Assembly: GCF_003576455.2 (NCBI RefSeq)
Contig: NZ_CP032869.1
Coordinates: forward strand, 2,976,001 to 3,040,000
DNA: 64,000 bases
Source: Mucilaginibacter celer
GTDB lineage: Bacteria; Bacteroidota; Bacteroidia; Sphingobacteriales; Sphingobacteriaceae
Direction: 5' to 3'
The notes beneath the pieces were generated by a model that saw only the letters and a program-made list of their open reading frames with translations, was not told where the DNA came from and made no database searches. Position 1 is the first letter of the stretch; each line of letters opens with the position of its first letter. The position numbers and the translations under genes are program-made. Shown one piece after another: positions 35,063 through 45,500 of the stretch.

Positions 35063-37025
35063 CATGATCAGCTGCATCATTGGCCATTTCAATAATTACG
35101 GTATCGAGCCGCTCAAGCTCGTCAATCATGTGCTGTAACGCTTCGGTATCGCCGGGATCGTCTTTAAGCATGGCAGCAAGGCCTTTTAAATTAGCCACGG
35201 GGCTGCGCATATAGTGCGATTGCTTCCAGGCCATGTTTTTGATGCTTGCAATGTGGTTATGAATGCGTTGGTAAGCAACTTTCAGGTTATTCTCGGCATT
35301 TTTTCTTTCGGTGATATCGTACAGCGCCATCATTAGCCCCAATATCTTATCCTGGTTATCCCTTATCGGCAACAGGCGAACGTAAAACCAACATTTCGAT
35401 CCATCGGGCTGAGGGTAATCAATCTCATAGCTGATATCCTTGCCGCCTAAAACCATGGCGGTAAATTCTACAAACTCCGGAAATCTTTCGGGCGGAAAAT
35501 AATCGGCCAGTTTATCGCCGCTTTCGGGTTGATGATTATACTGCTGTTTTACAAAAGCCGCAGCTTTGTGGTTAAATGCCAAAACACCAAGGTCTTTATC
35601 AAACAGGGCGTAAGCGGTATCGGTGGTATTTAAAATGGTTTGAAGGTTAGCTTCAGATTTCTGGAGCAATTCTTCGGCCCGAAGCTTTTGCGTAACATCA
35701 TTGGCTACAGATAAACGCACCTTGCGGCCTTCCATCACAATATCCTGCGCAATGATCTCTACTTCAATAATAGTCCCGTCCTTTTTGCGATGCTTGGTCA
35801 TACCCACATAGCCAGATTCTGGCGTAACGTTGCTGTAACTTTGCTGCATCCGTTCCCACTCATCTTCTGTACGCAAATCCCTTACATTCATTTTCAGAAA
35901 CTCTTCCTCGCTGTACCCGTAATACCGCACTGCCGCGGCATTTACAGCTATATTATCAAGCGTATCTTTAGCTACCATCCACATGGGCAGCGGGTTGCTA
36001 TCAAACAACAATTTATATTTCTGTTCAGAAAGGCGCAGCTCCTCTTCCATCTTTTTACGGCCGGTAACATCAACCATCGAGCCTATAATGGTTGGCTCGC
36101 CATCCAGTTGTACTCTTGTACCGTAAAATTCAACCCAATTGTTTGTACCATCTTTACATACGCCCATTACCTCGTAGTTTACGCTTTCCATCTCTCCCAT
36201 AAGGCGGGCGCGTACATGTTCCAGCGTAATGGCTTTGTATTTATCGTCAATAATCACATCAACGGATGAGGCGGCTATCAGTTCATCAGGTTCGTAACCA
36301 AATACGTTTGCAAAACGGGGATTAACATAAACAAAACGGCCTTTTTGTACGATATAAACACCCAGTACCGATTTTTCGGCCAGGGTTCTGAATTTCAGCT
36401 CGGCTTCCTTCAGTTCGGCTTCCAGCAATTTGCGCTTCGTAATATCGCGGGCAATTACCAGTACGCTATCGCCGGTAAAGCGTTTTACATTAATTTCCAC
36501 GTCAAACACCTCTCTGTTTTTGCGTATAAAACGACGTTCGCGCATTACTGCGGTGTGCAAATCGTCGGGACCAAGCACTACAGGATCTGTTTTTAAACTC
36601 TCCGGGTCGATAATTTTCTCAACCCTAAATTGCAGCAGCTCTTCCCGGTTATAACCCGTCATTTTACACATGCTGGCGTTTACCTCGGTAAACCTTCCGT
36701 TCAGATCAATAATATAAATAGCATCCGATGCATGTTCAATAAGCGAGTGGTATTTCCGTTCGGTAACTTCAAGTTTTTCGGCTGTTTGCCGCAGTTCAGA
36801 TAGCCGCTCCACCACGGTTTCGTTAAGGGTGTTGTTGATGGATAATATCTGCTGCTCGGCTCCGATACGTTGTTTTTCTATCTTACCGAGCAGTACAAAG
36901 GCAACAACGGCAATAACAGCACAAATCACTAAATCGGGAAGCAGACCTGTTATCAGGTGGCTAAAAACAAGCATAGCAAGCAGGCTTGCAGTAATCACTA
37001 TCTTGTTTTTATGAGGGTAATTCAT
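35058..37025 (-). CDS. Membrane PAS sensor protein with a degenerate kinase end and no ATPase domain
   Basis: A 655-residue protein with two N-terminal helices (about 9-28 and 30-46), a coiled coil, and four PAS domains (near residues 90-205, 215-330, 340-455, 465-580), three with the PAC tail (ITKRK, VTGRK, ITERK). The last 60 residues look like a DHp helix pair: QSHYMRSPVANLKGLAAML, where the Q-S-H-x-x-R-x-P box is a Bacteroidota variant of the H box. There is no ATP-binding domain before the stop. It may act as a sensor or phosphoacceptor for another kinase. Confidence 0.85.
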   Translation of the reverse strand: MNYPHKNKIVITASLLAMLVFSHLITGLLPDLVICAVIAVVAFVLLGKIEKQRIGAEQQILSINNTLNETVVERLSELRQTAEKLEVTERKYHSLIEHASDAIYIIDLNGRFTEVNASMCKMTGYNREELLQFRVEKIIDPESLKTDPVVLGPDDLHTAVMRERRFIRKNREVFDVEINVKRFTGDSVLVIARDITKRKLLEAELKEAELKFRTLAEKSVLGVYIVQKGRFVYVNPRFANVFGYEPDELIAASSVDVIIDDKYKAITLEHVRARLMGEMESVNYEVMGVCKDGTNNWVEFYGTRVQLDGEPTIIGSMVDVTGRKKMEEELRLSEQKYKLLFDSNPLPMWMVAKDTLDNIAVNAAAVRYYGYSEEEFLKMNVRDLRTEDEWERMQQSYSNVTPESGYVGMTKHRKKDGTIIEVEIIAQDIVMEGRKVRLSVANDVTQKLRAEELLQKSEANLQTILNTTDTAYALFDKDLGVLAFNHKAAAFVKQQYNHQPESGDKLADYFPPERFPEFVEFTAMVLGGKDISYEIDYPQPDGSKCWFYVRLLPIRDNQDKILGLMMALYDITERKNAENNLKVAYQRIHNHIASIKNMAWKQSHYMRSPVANLKGLAAMLKDDPGDTEALQHMIDELERLDTVIIEMANDAADHD

Positions 37026-37178
37026 TCAACTAAATATTTACTGATGAGGCATCCGTAAAACGATTTTCTATGGTGATAGAACAGTTTAGGCCCGCACTAT
37101 TAAAGTTATTATTTAAAACTTCAGAAAACGAATTTTAAGGGTATTATTAACAATAATTAATTGACTTAGTGCCTGTTC

Positions 37179-37946
37179 TCACTTTTTTAAAAAGGCTTTC
37201 AAAGCATTTTGTGTAAAAGCTGATAAAACCAGTTCGCCGCTTATTGCAGCCTTTTGCGCAAGCAGTTCATCCCAATGCTCTGTACCACTCCAAAGGGTTT
37301 GTTTTAAATGGATAAGTGCTTCCGGATTGTACGACGCTAAAGTTTGCGCCAGGTTTTGTAAAGCGGCATCAAGCGAAGGAATATCATTATAAATTTCATT
37401 ATATAAACCTTTTTCCTTTGCCCATACGGCCGTTTGAAAATCAGTGGCCCTAAGGCTGAGTTGAGAAAAAGCAGGCAAGCCAATTTTACGGATAACCGGC
37501 GGCGATATTACAAATGGCCCTATACCAATGGTAAGCTCGCTCAGTTTGATGGAAGCTGCACCGGTAGCCAGACAATAATCTGCCACGGCTGCCAAACCAA
37601 CTCCGCCGCCTACCGCCTTGCCTTGCACACGTGCTATTATAATTTTAGGCGATTTACGGCAGGCGTTTATTACACCGGCAAAGCCCGCAAAAAACCGGGC
37701 GCCGGCATCTTTATCCTTAATTGCTATTAATTCATCAAAGCTTGCCCCGGCACAAAACGTACGGTCGCCTTCACTTTTCAGGATGATAACTTTGGTTTCG
37801 GGATTGTTTCCGGCAGATGCGATGGTTTCGGCAAGTTGCTTTAAAAGCAATGCAGGCATGGCATTTTGCGCGGGATGGTAAAAGCTAACAGTAGCTACAC
37901 CGTCTGAAGAAATTGAAACAGAAACATTTCCGCTTTCTGCTGCCAT
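37179..37946 (-). CDS. Enoyl-CoA hydratase/isomerase family protein
   Basis: A 255-residue crotonase-fold protein. The oxyanion-hole segments are FCAGASFDEL (residues 65-74) and GKAVGGGVGLAAVADYCLAT (107-126). In the second segment the usual catalytic Glu of hydratases is not obvious (SIKLSELTIGIGPF holds one Glu), so it could be a hydratase, an isomerase or a methylglutaconyl-CoA hydratase-like enzyme. It stands alone 77 bases from the kinase gene at 38024. The substrate is unknown. Confidence 0.82.
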   Translation of the reverse strand: MAAESGNVSVSISSDGVATVSFYHPAQNAMPALLLKQLAETIASAGNNPETKVIILKSEGDRTFCAGASFDELIAIKDKDAGARFFAGFAGVINACRKSPKIIIARVQGKAVGGGVGLAAVADYCLATGAASIKLSELTIGIGPFVISPPVIRKIGLPAFSQLSLRATDFQTAVWAKEKGLYNEIYNDIPSLDAALQNLAQTLASYNPEALIHLKQTLWSGTEHWDELLAQKAAISGELVLSAFTQNALKAFLKK

Positions 37947-38023
37947 ATAGGTTATGTTTTAAAGATAGCGCTGCCAATATCAGAAGTATTTAAGTTACGC
38001 GCAACTTAAATTACAGGTTAAAT

Positions 38024-39694
38024 TCACCTTTTAATAAGGGGAATTTCAAAATAAAAGGTTGCGCCCTTACCCAGTTCACTCTCCACCCCTATTTTACCAT
38101 GATGATTACCGATAATTTCGGCCGAGATATAAAGCCCCATACCCAAACCACTTGCCATAAATTTTTTATCCTCAACACGGTAAAAGCGCTCAAAAATCCT
38201 GTCAATCTGTTCGGGTGATAAGCCTATCCCGAAATCGGTAACCGATACACGCGCTACATCATCAATAACTTCGGTTTTAATAATGATTCTTTTATCATCG
38301 GTAGAGTATTTAACCGAGTTGTTGATCAGGTTCATAATCACCTGCTCCAGGCGTTCGGCATTTCCGATGATAAGAACCTCGCCCTGTACCGTATTCACAA
38401 ACTGAAACTCGGGGTAAATATGGGCTGCATTTTCGGTAGATGAGTTAACCAGATTACCAAGGTTTACCTCGCTTAACATATACTCAAGCCGGCCCGCGTG
38501 AATTTTGCTTACATCCAGCAGATCATTAACCAGTCGCTGTAGTTTATTGAGGGCTCCGCTGGCCTTTTCAACATATTGTTTCACCACGGGAGGCAATTCT
38601 TCTTTTTTATAGGCCGAGATAAGCTGTAGGTATCCCTTTAAACTGGTTAAAGGTGTTTTTAATTCATGACTGGCAACGCCGATAAATTCATCTTTCAGAT
38701 CAAGTTGCTTCTTTTGCTCTTCAATATCAGTGGCGGTACCCACCCAAAATATGATCTCGCCGGTGTCATCCCTCAGCGGAACTGCACGGTTAAGGTGCCA
38801 GCGATAGGTATTGTCCCAGCGGCGGTACCTGTTTTCCAATTCAAAAACTTTTCCGCTTTTTAAGGATGCCAGGTATGCATCAATGGTTTTTTGCAAATCG
38901 TCGGGGTGTACTATTTGCTGCCAGCCCCAGCCTTCCGTCTCGCCGTATCTGCGGCCGGTATAATCAAACCAGCGTTGGTTGTAAAAATCAACCTCACCGC
39001 CGGGCAAGTTAGTCCAGGTCATCTGGGGAATGTTATTGGCCAGCAGCTTGAAATGCTCGCGGCTTATCAGCAAATCGCTGGTTCGGGCGCGCACGGTATC
39101 CTCCAGTTGGTTATTTAAACGTTCGGCAGCATCCTGTGCTTCCTCCAGCTGATCGTTCTTTACCTTCAGTTCCCATTCGGCTTCTTTTTGAATGGTTAAA
39201 TCGGTAAGGATCAGGCTAAGCGCCGTACCTTCGTCAAGGTCAAGAGTTGTGCACGAAATTAAACAAGGCGTTAATTTATCATCACGGCTTGATAATAGCA
39301 TCTCGCCCTTACAATCAGCGTCCCAACCATTGTTGATTATCTCATCATACTTATCGCAGGAGATCTCCGGAACAAAAACGTTAAATTTTAAGCCTATCAC
39401 CTTCTCCAGGGGCTCATCCACCATAGCAGCAAAACGCGAATTGCTGTACAGTATAACGCCGTCGCGATTCAATGTAACCGCGCCTTCATTCATTTTTTCG
39501 ATAAAAACGCGGTATGTTTGATCGGCAGTTTTAAGGGTGTAAAGCTGGTGTTCGTCGCCATTTTTTACAATCAGTGCGTCAACCTGTCCGTTTCGGATAG
39601 CCTCGATGGTATCATTGGCTTCTTCCAGGCGGAAACGGAGTTGGTCGTTTTCAACCAGCAACTGTTCATATGTTAATTTATCCGTTTCCATCAT
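38024..39694 (-). CDS. PAS sensor histidine kinase, last gene of the kai operon
   Basis: A 556-residue soluble kinase. The start is the ATG at 39694, which overlaps the kaiB stop as TGATG. The longer frame upstream runs through kaiB. Residues 1-60 form a coiled coil with the phrase TIEAIRNGQVDALIV, which is frequent in kinases encoded next to kaiC genes. Two PAS domains follow (about 62-185 and 215-330), then a DHp domain with His343 in VASHELKTPLTSL and an ATPase domain (NLINNSVKYS, DFGIGLSPEQ, GLGMGLYIS). It has no KaiB-like sensor domain as in SasA. It probably reads out the KaiC/KaiB state. Confidence 0.9.
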   Translation of the reverse strand: MMETDKLTYEQLLVENDQLRFRLEEANDTIEAIRNGQVDALIVKNGDEHQLYTLKTADQTYRVFIEKMNEGAVTLNRDGVILYSNSRFAAMVDEPLEKVIGLKFNVFVPEISCDKYDEIINNGWDADCKGEMLLSSRDDKLTPCLISCTTLDLDEGTALSLILTDLTIQKEAEWELKVKNDQLEEAQDAAERLNNQLEDTVRARTSDLLISREHFKLLANNIPQMTWTNLPGGEVDFYNQRWFDYTGRRYGETEGWGWQQIVHPDDLQKTIDAYLASLKSGKVFELENRYRRWDNTYRWHLNRAVPLRDDTGEIIFWVGTATDIEEQKKQLDLKDEFIGVASHELKTPLTSLKGYLQLISAYKKEELPPVVKQYVEKASGALNKLQRLVNDLLDVSKIHAGRLEYMLSEVNLGNLVNSSTENAAHIYPEFQFVNTVQGEVLIIGNAERLEQVIMNLINNSVKYSTDDKRIIIKTEVIDDVARVSVTDFGIGLSPEQIDRIFERFYRVEDKKFMASGLGMGLYISAEIIGNHHGKIGVESELGKGATFYFEIPLIKR

Positions 39695-40020
39695 CAATCT
39701 TCTGTATAAATACCAAGCCCTCTCAATACCCTCTTCACGTCTGACATATCCCCTATCAGCCGCCGTTCCATACCCGGTGTTTTTTTCACCAGCAAGGGTA
39801 GGGCTATAATCTGTTCTGTTTGCGCTATGGATGGCTGCTGATAAACATCTATAATTTCGAGCGCATAATTGTCCTTTAAATACTTTTCGCAAATATCTTT
39901 CAGGTTGATCACGGCACGCGTTGAATTTGGTGATGCACCCGTAATAAACAGGCGTAGCCTGAAAATACCGGCACCATTGGCATCATCAACCGTTAAAGGC
40001 AATTGGTTTGGCTCTGTCAT
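39694..40020 (-). CDS. kaiB: KaiB-like protein (second copy)
   Basis: A 108-residue thioredoxin-like KaiB protein. FRLRLFITGASPNSTRAVINLKDICEKYLKD aligns with the KaiB beta-alpha start, and the conserved cis-proline strand is IIALPLLVKKTPGMERRLIGD, where the Arg-Arg-Leu-Ile-Gly-Asp motif is typical. A 20-residue N-terminal extension is not present in the first copy. In cyanobacteria KaiB switches fold and binds KaiC. It starts 6 bases after the first kaiB copy, and its stop overlaps the kinase start. Confidence 0.92.
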   Translation of the reverse strand: MTEPNQLPLTVDDANGAGIFRLRLFITGASPNSTRAVINLKDICEKYLKDNYALEIIDVYQQPSIAQTEQIIALPLLVKKTPGMERRLIGDMSDVKRVLRGLGIYTED

Positions 40021-40026
40021 TTATAT

Positions 40027-40317
40027 TTAGTTTACGGGCCGTATGTTTAAACCCACCAAAACTTTTTCTTCGTTTGATAAATCTCCTATAATTTTCCTGA
40101 TTGGCTCAGGTACTTTCCTTACCAATGTTGGTATGGCAAAAATCTGGTCGCCCTCGGCCAGTTGCGGCTGCACCAACAGGTCAATCACTTCAATAACGTA
40201 TTGACCTTTTAAATGTTCCTCGCAATATTTTTTAAGGTTAGCCAACGCCGTAACGGATTTAGCCGTTTTACCGGCTATATATAACCTTAATTCGTATTTT
40301 ATATCTTCTGTTTCCAT
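40027..40317 (-). CDS. kaiB: KaiB-like protein (first copy)
   Basis: A 96-residue KaiB protein, close to the usual length of about 100. It has [31 protein letters not shown] and the strand [23 protein letters not shown], including the conserved prolines and Arg-Lys-Ile-Ile-Gly-Asp motif. The start codon shares its A with the kaiC stop (TAATG), so translation is coupled. The two copies are clearly different in sequence, so they may bind KaiC at different sites or in different states. Confidence 0.92.
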   Translation of the reverse strand: METEDIKYELRLYIAGKTAKSVTALANLKKYCEEHLKGQYVIEVIDLLVQPQLAEGDQIFAIPTLVRKVPEPIRKIIGDLSNEEKVLVGLNIRPVN

Positions 40318-42065
40318 TATTTTTTCTTTTTAACACCTTCTTTCGGAGTATCAGCAGTTCCGCGGCGGATGTTGGTTATTTCCTGCCTGTTTTTTTCGAG
40401 AATGTTCTGCTTTAGTTCCTCTTCAAGATACATTTTATTCAGTTCTTCCTCGGCCGATTCAAACTCGGCCTGCAGGCTTGATATTTTTGCTTCAAGCATC
40501 ATACGCTTGCGCATAACCTCCCTGTCTTTACGGGTAACTGCAAAATCACGCAACGCAACACCTGTTTTTTCTTTTAATTTCTGTGCCTCGCGTGCCGAAC
40601 CAATCAGAACACCATCGGGACCAAGGTAAACGTCAACAAGGTCGAGCCCGTTATCGGTGATAATAAATTCACGCACCTGGTTGGAGTGTTTCATCCCCCG
40701 CGATTTCATGATATACATTCCGCGGTTGCGCTCTCCGTTACTTTCAATATCACGCACCAGCAGCCAGGCATCCACCAGTGATGAAACACCTTCGTCTGTT
40801 TGATCGCTGATAACCGTATTTAGCGTTAAGGCGGTGAACATTACTGTAATTTGCTCTTCCTGCAAAAAGTCAATCAGCCTGATCAGCATCGATTTCACCT
40901 CGCTTACCGAACCTACGGTTATCAGGTTGGTAATAGGATCAAGCACAACAGCCGTTGGCCTAAGCTTTTTAATAAGCTTGTAAATGGCCACCAGGTGCAT
41001 CTCCAGCCCATACAATGTTGGCCGCGATGCATGAAAAAAAAGCAATCCCGAATCGACATGCTTTTGAAGATCGACATTGATGGATTTCATGTTGCGGATA
41101 ATCTGCTTAGGCGATTCTTCAAAAGCGAAGTACAGGCACTTATTTTTCCTGTTACAGGTTTCGTTGGCAAAATAAGCGGCAATGCTGGTTTTACCGGTAC
41201 CTGCCGTACCCGATACCAATACGCTGCTGCCTTTAAAAAAGCCTTTTCCACCCAGCATGTGGTCAAGCGCCGGTAAGCCTGATGAAATCCTGGCCGACGA
41301 TACATCCTTTTCCAGCTTTAGGGAAGTAACCGGTAGAACCGAAATACCGTCTTCATCAATTAAAAAAGGATACTCGTTGGTGCCATGCTGCGAGCCGCGG
41401 TACTTCACAATGCGCAGCCGGCGGGTTGAAATTTGATTGATAACCCTATGGTCCAACAGGATAACGCAATCAGATACATATTCCTCGAGTCCCTGCCGTG
41501 TTAAGGATGAGCCTTCACCCCTTTCGCCGGTAATGATAGCGGTAACGCCTTTTTCCTTTAAAAAGCCAAACAGGCGGCGCAGTTCAGCCCTTAGTATGGT
41601 TTGGTTTGATAAACCTGAAAAAAGATTTTCGAGTGTATCAAGTACAACCCGTTTAGCACCTATGCTATCAATGGCATAGCCCAGGCGAATGAAGAGGCCT
41701 TCAAGGTCGTATTCGCCGGTTTCTTCAATTTCACTGCGGTCAATATGCACATGATCGAGCCTGATTTTTTTATCTGCCTGCAATTTATCCAGGTCGAACC
41801 CGAGCGAAGTTACGTTCATGGCAAGCTCATCGGCTTTTTCTTCAAAAGCCATAAAAACACCGGGTTCGTTAAATTCCATTGCTCCTCTTATAACAAATTC
41901 CAGCGAGAGCAGGGTTTTACCACAACCCGCTTCGCCGCACACTAATGTTGGCCTGCCTTTTGGCAAGCCGCCTTCGGTTATTTCATCTAAACCGTTAATA
42001 CCGGTTGCTGTTTTAGGCAAGGAGGTATAACTAATATCCCTCTGCTTCTTTTTCGACATCGACAT
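40317..42065 (-). CDS. kaiC: KaiC-like tandem RecA-type ATPase
   Basis: A 582-residue KaiC family protein with two RecA-like domains. The first has Walker A GEAGCGKT (44-51) and the catalytic Glu pair 75-76 in AFEEKADEL. The second has GTAGTGKT (286-293) and Glu316-317 in AFEESPKQ, close to the cyanobacterial KaiC positions. The autophosphorylation region reads [16 protein letters not shown], with Ser428-Ser429 where clock KaiC has Ser431-Thr432. After about residue 500 a 65-residue coiled coil and a basic tail (VKKKK) replace the KaiA-binding end, and no kaiA is present. It is first in a four-gene operon. Confidence 0.93.
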   Translation of the reverse strand: MSMSKKKQRDISYTSLPKTATGINGLDEITEGGLPKGRPTLVCGEAGCGKTLLSLEFVIRGAMEFNEPGVFMAFEEKADELAMNVTSLGFDLDKLQADKKIRLDHVHIDRSEIEETGEYDLEGLFIRLGYAIDSIGAKRVVLDTLENLFSGLSNQTILRAELRRLFGFLKEKGVTAIITGERGEGSSLTRQGLEEYVSDCVILLDHRVINQISTRRLRIVKYRGSQHGTNEYPFLIDEDGISVLPVTSLKLEKDVSSARISSGLPALDHMLGGKGFFKGSSVLVSGTAGTGKTSIAAYFANETCNRKNKCLYFAFEESPKQIIRNMKSINVDLQKHVDSGLLFFHASRPTLYGLEMHLVAIYKLIKKLRPTAVVLDPITNLITVGSVSEVKSMLIRLIDFLQEEQITVMFTALTLNTVISDQTDEGVSSLVDAWLLVRDIESNGERNRGMYIMKSRGMKHSNQVREFIITDNGLDLVDVYLGPDGVLIGSAREAQKLKEKTGVALRDFAVTRKDREVMRKRMMLEAKISSLQAEFESAEEELNKMYLEEELKQNILEKNRQEITNIRRGTADTPKEGVKKKK

Positions 42066-42503
42066 ATAACTATTACTTAAAAAAATTACAATATGGCTAA
42101 ATATCAGCCAATTAGTTTCTTTATTTTAATGGGATAATAATATCAATATTTATCAAATTGTTTTCGGGCTTTCAATTTTGTGAATAAAAAAGTATACATA
42201 AGCCTAAGATTTAAAAGGAAATCAAGGTATAACAAACTGTAAATTTTGAGTGCGTTTATTGTTAAAACATCACATAGATACTGAAAAAATAATTTTAAAC
42301 ATTTTGGATAAATATAGGTTCTGCGAAAGGGGAATATAACTGATTATATAAATTTTATCTTAATAATTATAAACATCCTTATCATTGTCCACAGCATTTG
42401 CGTATAACGCTCGTTGCCTAATTAATTTGCAGAAGATGGCCCAAACAAGCCGTTGATGTATTTGATAATTAATTGGATTATATTTATACGTTTTACCTAT
42501 AAA
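42066..42503. other. Gene-poor AT-rich region between divergent kaiC and a histidine kinase gene
   Basis: The 438 bases are strongly AT-rich, without a long open frame on either strand. They must hold the promoters of the kai operon (leftward) and of the six-PAS kinase gene (rightward). I find no clear palindromic operator or hairpin and no RNA signature. Confidence 0.5.
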
Positions 42504-45500
42504 ATGAATTATCCGCCCAATAACCAGTTTAAACTTAACGAAAATGTTTTTCGCATCCTGATTGAACAATCGCCCTCGCCCGTAGCCTTGTATGTGGGGG
42601 CTGAAATGACTATCATGATAGCAAATAAAACCGTCATCGATATATGGGGGAAAGGGCCTGATGTAATAGGAAGGACATATTTCGAATTGTTGCCCGAACT
42701 GGAAGTCCAGGGATATCACGATGTGCTGCGCGATGTTTTTTATAATGGCACGGCTTACGAGGGCAAGGAACAGCAGGTTGACCTGGTGATGAACGGCCGC
42801 CTGGAAACGTTTTACTTCAATTTTACCTTTAAACCCCTGCGCGATGAAAACGGCGAGGTTTGGGGAATATTAAACACAGCTGCCGATGTTACCGAACTGG
42901 TGCTTACCCGTCAACAGCTTACCGAAAAGGAAGAACGCATGCAGTTTGCACTGCAAGCCGCCGAACTGGGCACCTGGGACTTGTACCCTAACCAACAGAT
43001 TGTAATTTGGGATGACCGCTGCAAGGAACTCTGTGGTTTTAAAAAAGGCGACGATATAAAATATCCCGATCTGTTAACCTACGTTCATCCCGAGGATGCC
43101 GACAGGCTACGCATGGCGGTATTGAATGCCTACAATCCCGAAAAAAACGGAAGCTACGATGTAATTATCCGCACCATTAACGCCGATGGCTCGCTGAAAT
43201 ACTGGATCCACCTTAAGGGCAACGCATATTTTAATGAAGCCCGCGAGCCCATGCGTTTTACAGGTACCGTACAGGATATAACCCGCGAAATACTTGACAG
43301 GCAGGAACAGGAAAAACTGATAGCACTTATTAACAATACTGCCGATGTTGTTGCCCTTGGCAATATGCATGGCGATGTTACCTATATCAATAAAACAGGG
43401 TATGCCATGCTGGGTATCAGCACTGCCAAAGATGCACTGAGGCCCGGTATTGACTATTTTACTGATAGTGATAAACAAAGGGTTGCCGACGAGATTGAAC
43501 CTTCGGTACGCAAAACCGGCCGCTGGAACGGCGAAATGCATTACCGCCATTTTGAAACCGGCGAAACGATTCCTGTATATTTAAGCTGTTTCAGGATTGA
43601 TGATCCGCTAACCGGACAGGCTATGGGGATGGCTTCTGTTGCGCGCGACCTGCGGCCCGAAAAGGAAGCCCGTAATGAACAATACAAACTGCTCTCGCTT
43701 ATTGATCATAGTTCGGATTTTGTAAGCCTTTCGGATCTGGACGGCAATGTGAGTTACGTGAACGCTGCCGGCCGCGCAATGCTGGGTATAAAAAACAAAG
43801 AGGATGCCAAGAGGCATAATAGCGAATACATTATGCCCGGCGAGCTGGAGAAGCTTAAAAACAACATCAACACCTCATTAATGAACAAGGGCCAATGGAG
43901 CGGCGAAGTTATTTACCGGCATTTTGAAACCGGCGAAGCTATCCCCGTTTATGGCACTACCATGCTGGTTTATGATGCGGCAACCGGCAAACCGCAGGGT
44001 CGCGCCAGCCTGGCCCGCGACTTACGCCGCGAAATTGCAGATAGAAAAGCCCTGATGGATAGCGAGCGCCTGCTGCAAAGCATCACCAATGCATCGCCGG
44101 CGGCCTTGTGGATGGCTGATAAAAATGGCGACATTATTTACGTTAACCAAACCTGGGTTGACTGGACCGGCATCCCTTATCAGCAGCATATAGGTAAGGG
44201 CTGGGCTAATTCGATCATTACTGAAGACAGGGAACGTGCTATTGCCACCTTTATCAGCGATTTGCAGGCCCGGCGTTTTTACGAGGTTGATTTCAGGATA
44301 AAACGCCGCGATAATGAAATTCGTTTTTGCATAGCCTCGGGCAATCCGCAGTACAATGCCGACGGCGATTTTACCGGTTATATTGGCACTTGTGTGGATG
44401 TTACCGATAAAATGACGGCCGAACTGCAGCTCAAACTCAAAAACCAGGAACTAAACGAACAGATAAAGCAGTTTGAATTTGTTACCGATTTTATGCCCGT
44501 ACAATTATGGACGGCCCGTACCGATGGCGTGATAGATTATGTAAACAAGCGTGCTATTGACTACTTTGGCTTAGCAGCCAATAAAATAGCGGAGCCCGAC
44601 TGGCTTGACGGCATCCACCCTGAAGATCAGCCCGGGTGCATTGAGGCCTGGAATACAGCATTTGCCACGGGTAACATTTATCAGTACGAATTTAGGCTGA
44701 AAGACAAGGCCGGTAATTATAAATGGCATCTTACCCGCGCCCTCCCCTTTATAATTGACGGAAAAACCATTAAATGGTTTGGCACCAACACCGATATTGA
44801 CGAGCAAAAACAACTGCAACGCCAAAAGGACGACTTTTTAGGCATTGCCAGTCACGAACTTAAAACTCCCGTTACCAGCATCAAAGCTTACGCCCAGGTG
44901 CTTGGCGCCATGCTTGAAAGGGAAGGCGAACATAAAAAGGCCGAAATGGTGCTGAGGATGGATGCCCAGGTGAACCGGCTCACCAATTTAATTGGCGATT
45001 TGCTGGATGTTACCAAAATAAACTCGGGCAGGCTGCAATTCAATAAAACCTGGTTTGATTTTAATTCGGCAGTTAAAGAAACCGTTGAAGACCTGCAACA
45101 TACCACCCAAAAGCATAAACTGGTTGAAGACTTTTCGGCAACGGGCAAAATCTATTCAGACCGCGACCGGATAAACCAGGTAATCACCAATTTAATTACC
45201 AACGCCATTAAATATTCGCCGCATACTGATAAAATTATCATCAGCACCAGGGTGGAGGGCAACGAAGCCATTGTTTGTGTACAGGATTTTGGTATTGGTA
45301 TTCCCGAAGATAAAAAGGACAAAGTGTTTGAGCAGTTTTACCGCGTAAGCGGGAACAAGCAGCATACTTTCCCCGGTTTGGGGTTAGGATTATACATCTC
45401 ATCAGAAATAATTAAGCGCGAAGGCGGCAGAATGTGGGTAAACAGCGTTGAAGGCAAAGGGTCTACTTTTTGCTTTGCTTTACCCGTAAATGGCGATAGT

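Noticed and set aside
35790..36269. 159-residue ORF antisense to the PAS sensor
   Set aside because: Shadow of a clear PAS domain gene; composition is that of reversed PAS coding.
39695..39892. 66-residue N-terminal extension of the kai kinase
   Set aside because: It overlaps kaiB completely in another frame; the ATG at 39694 coupled to the kaiB stop is the better start.
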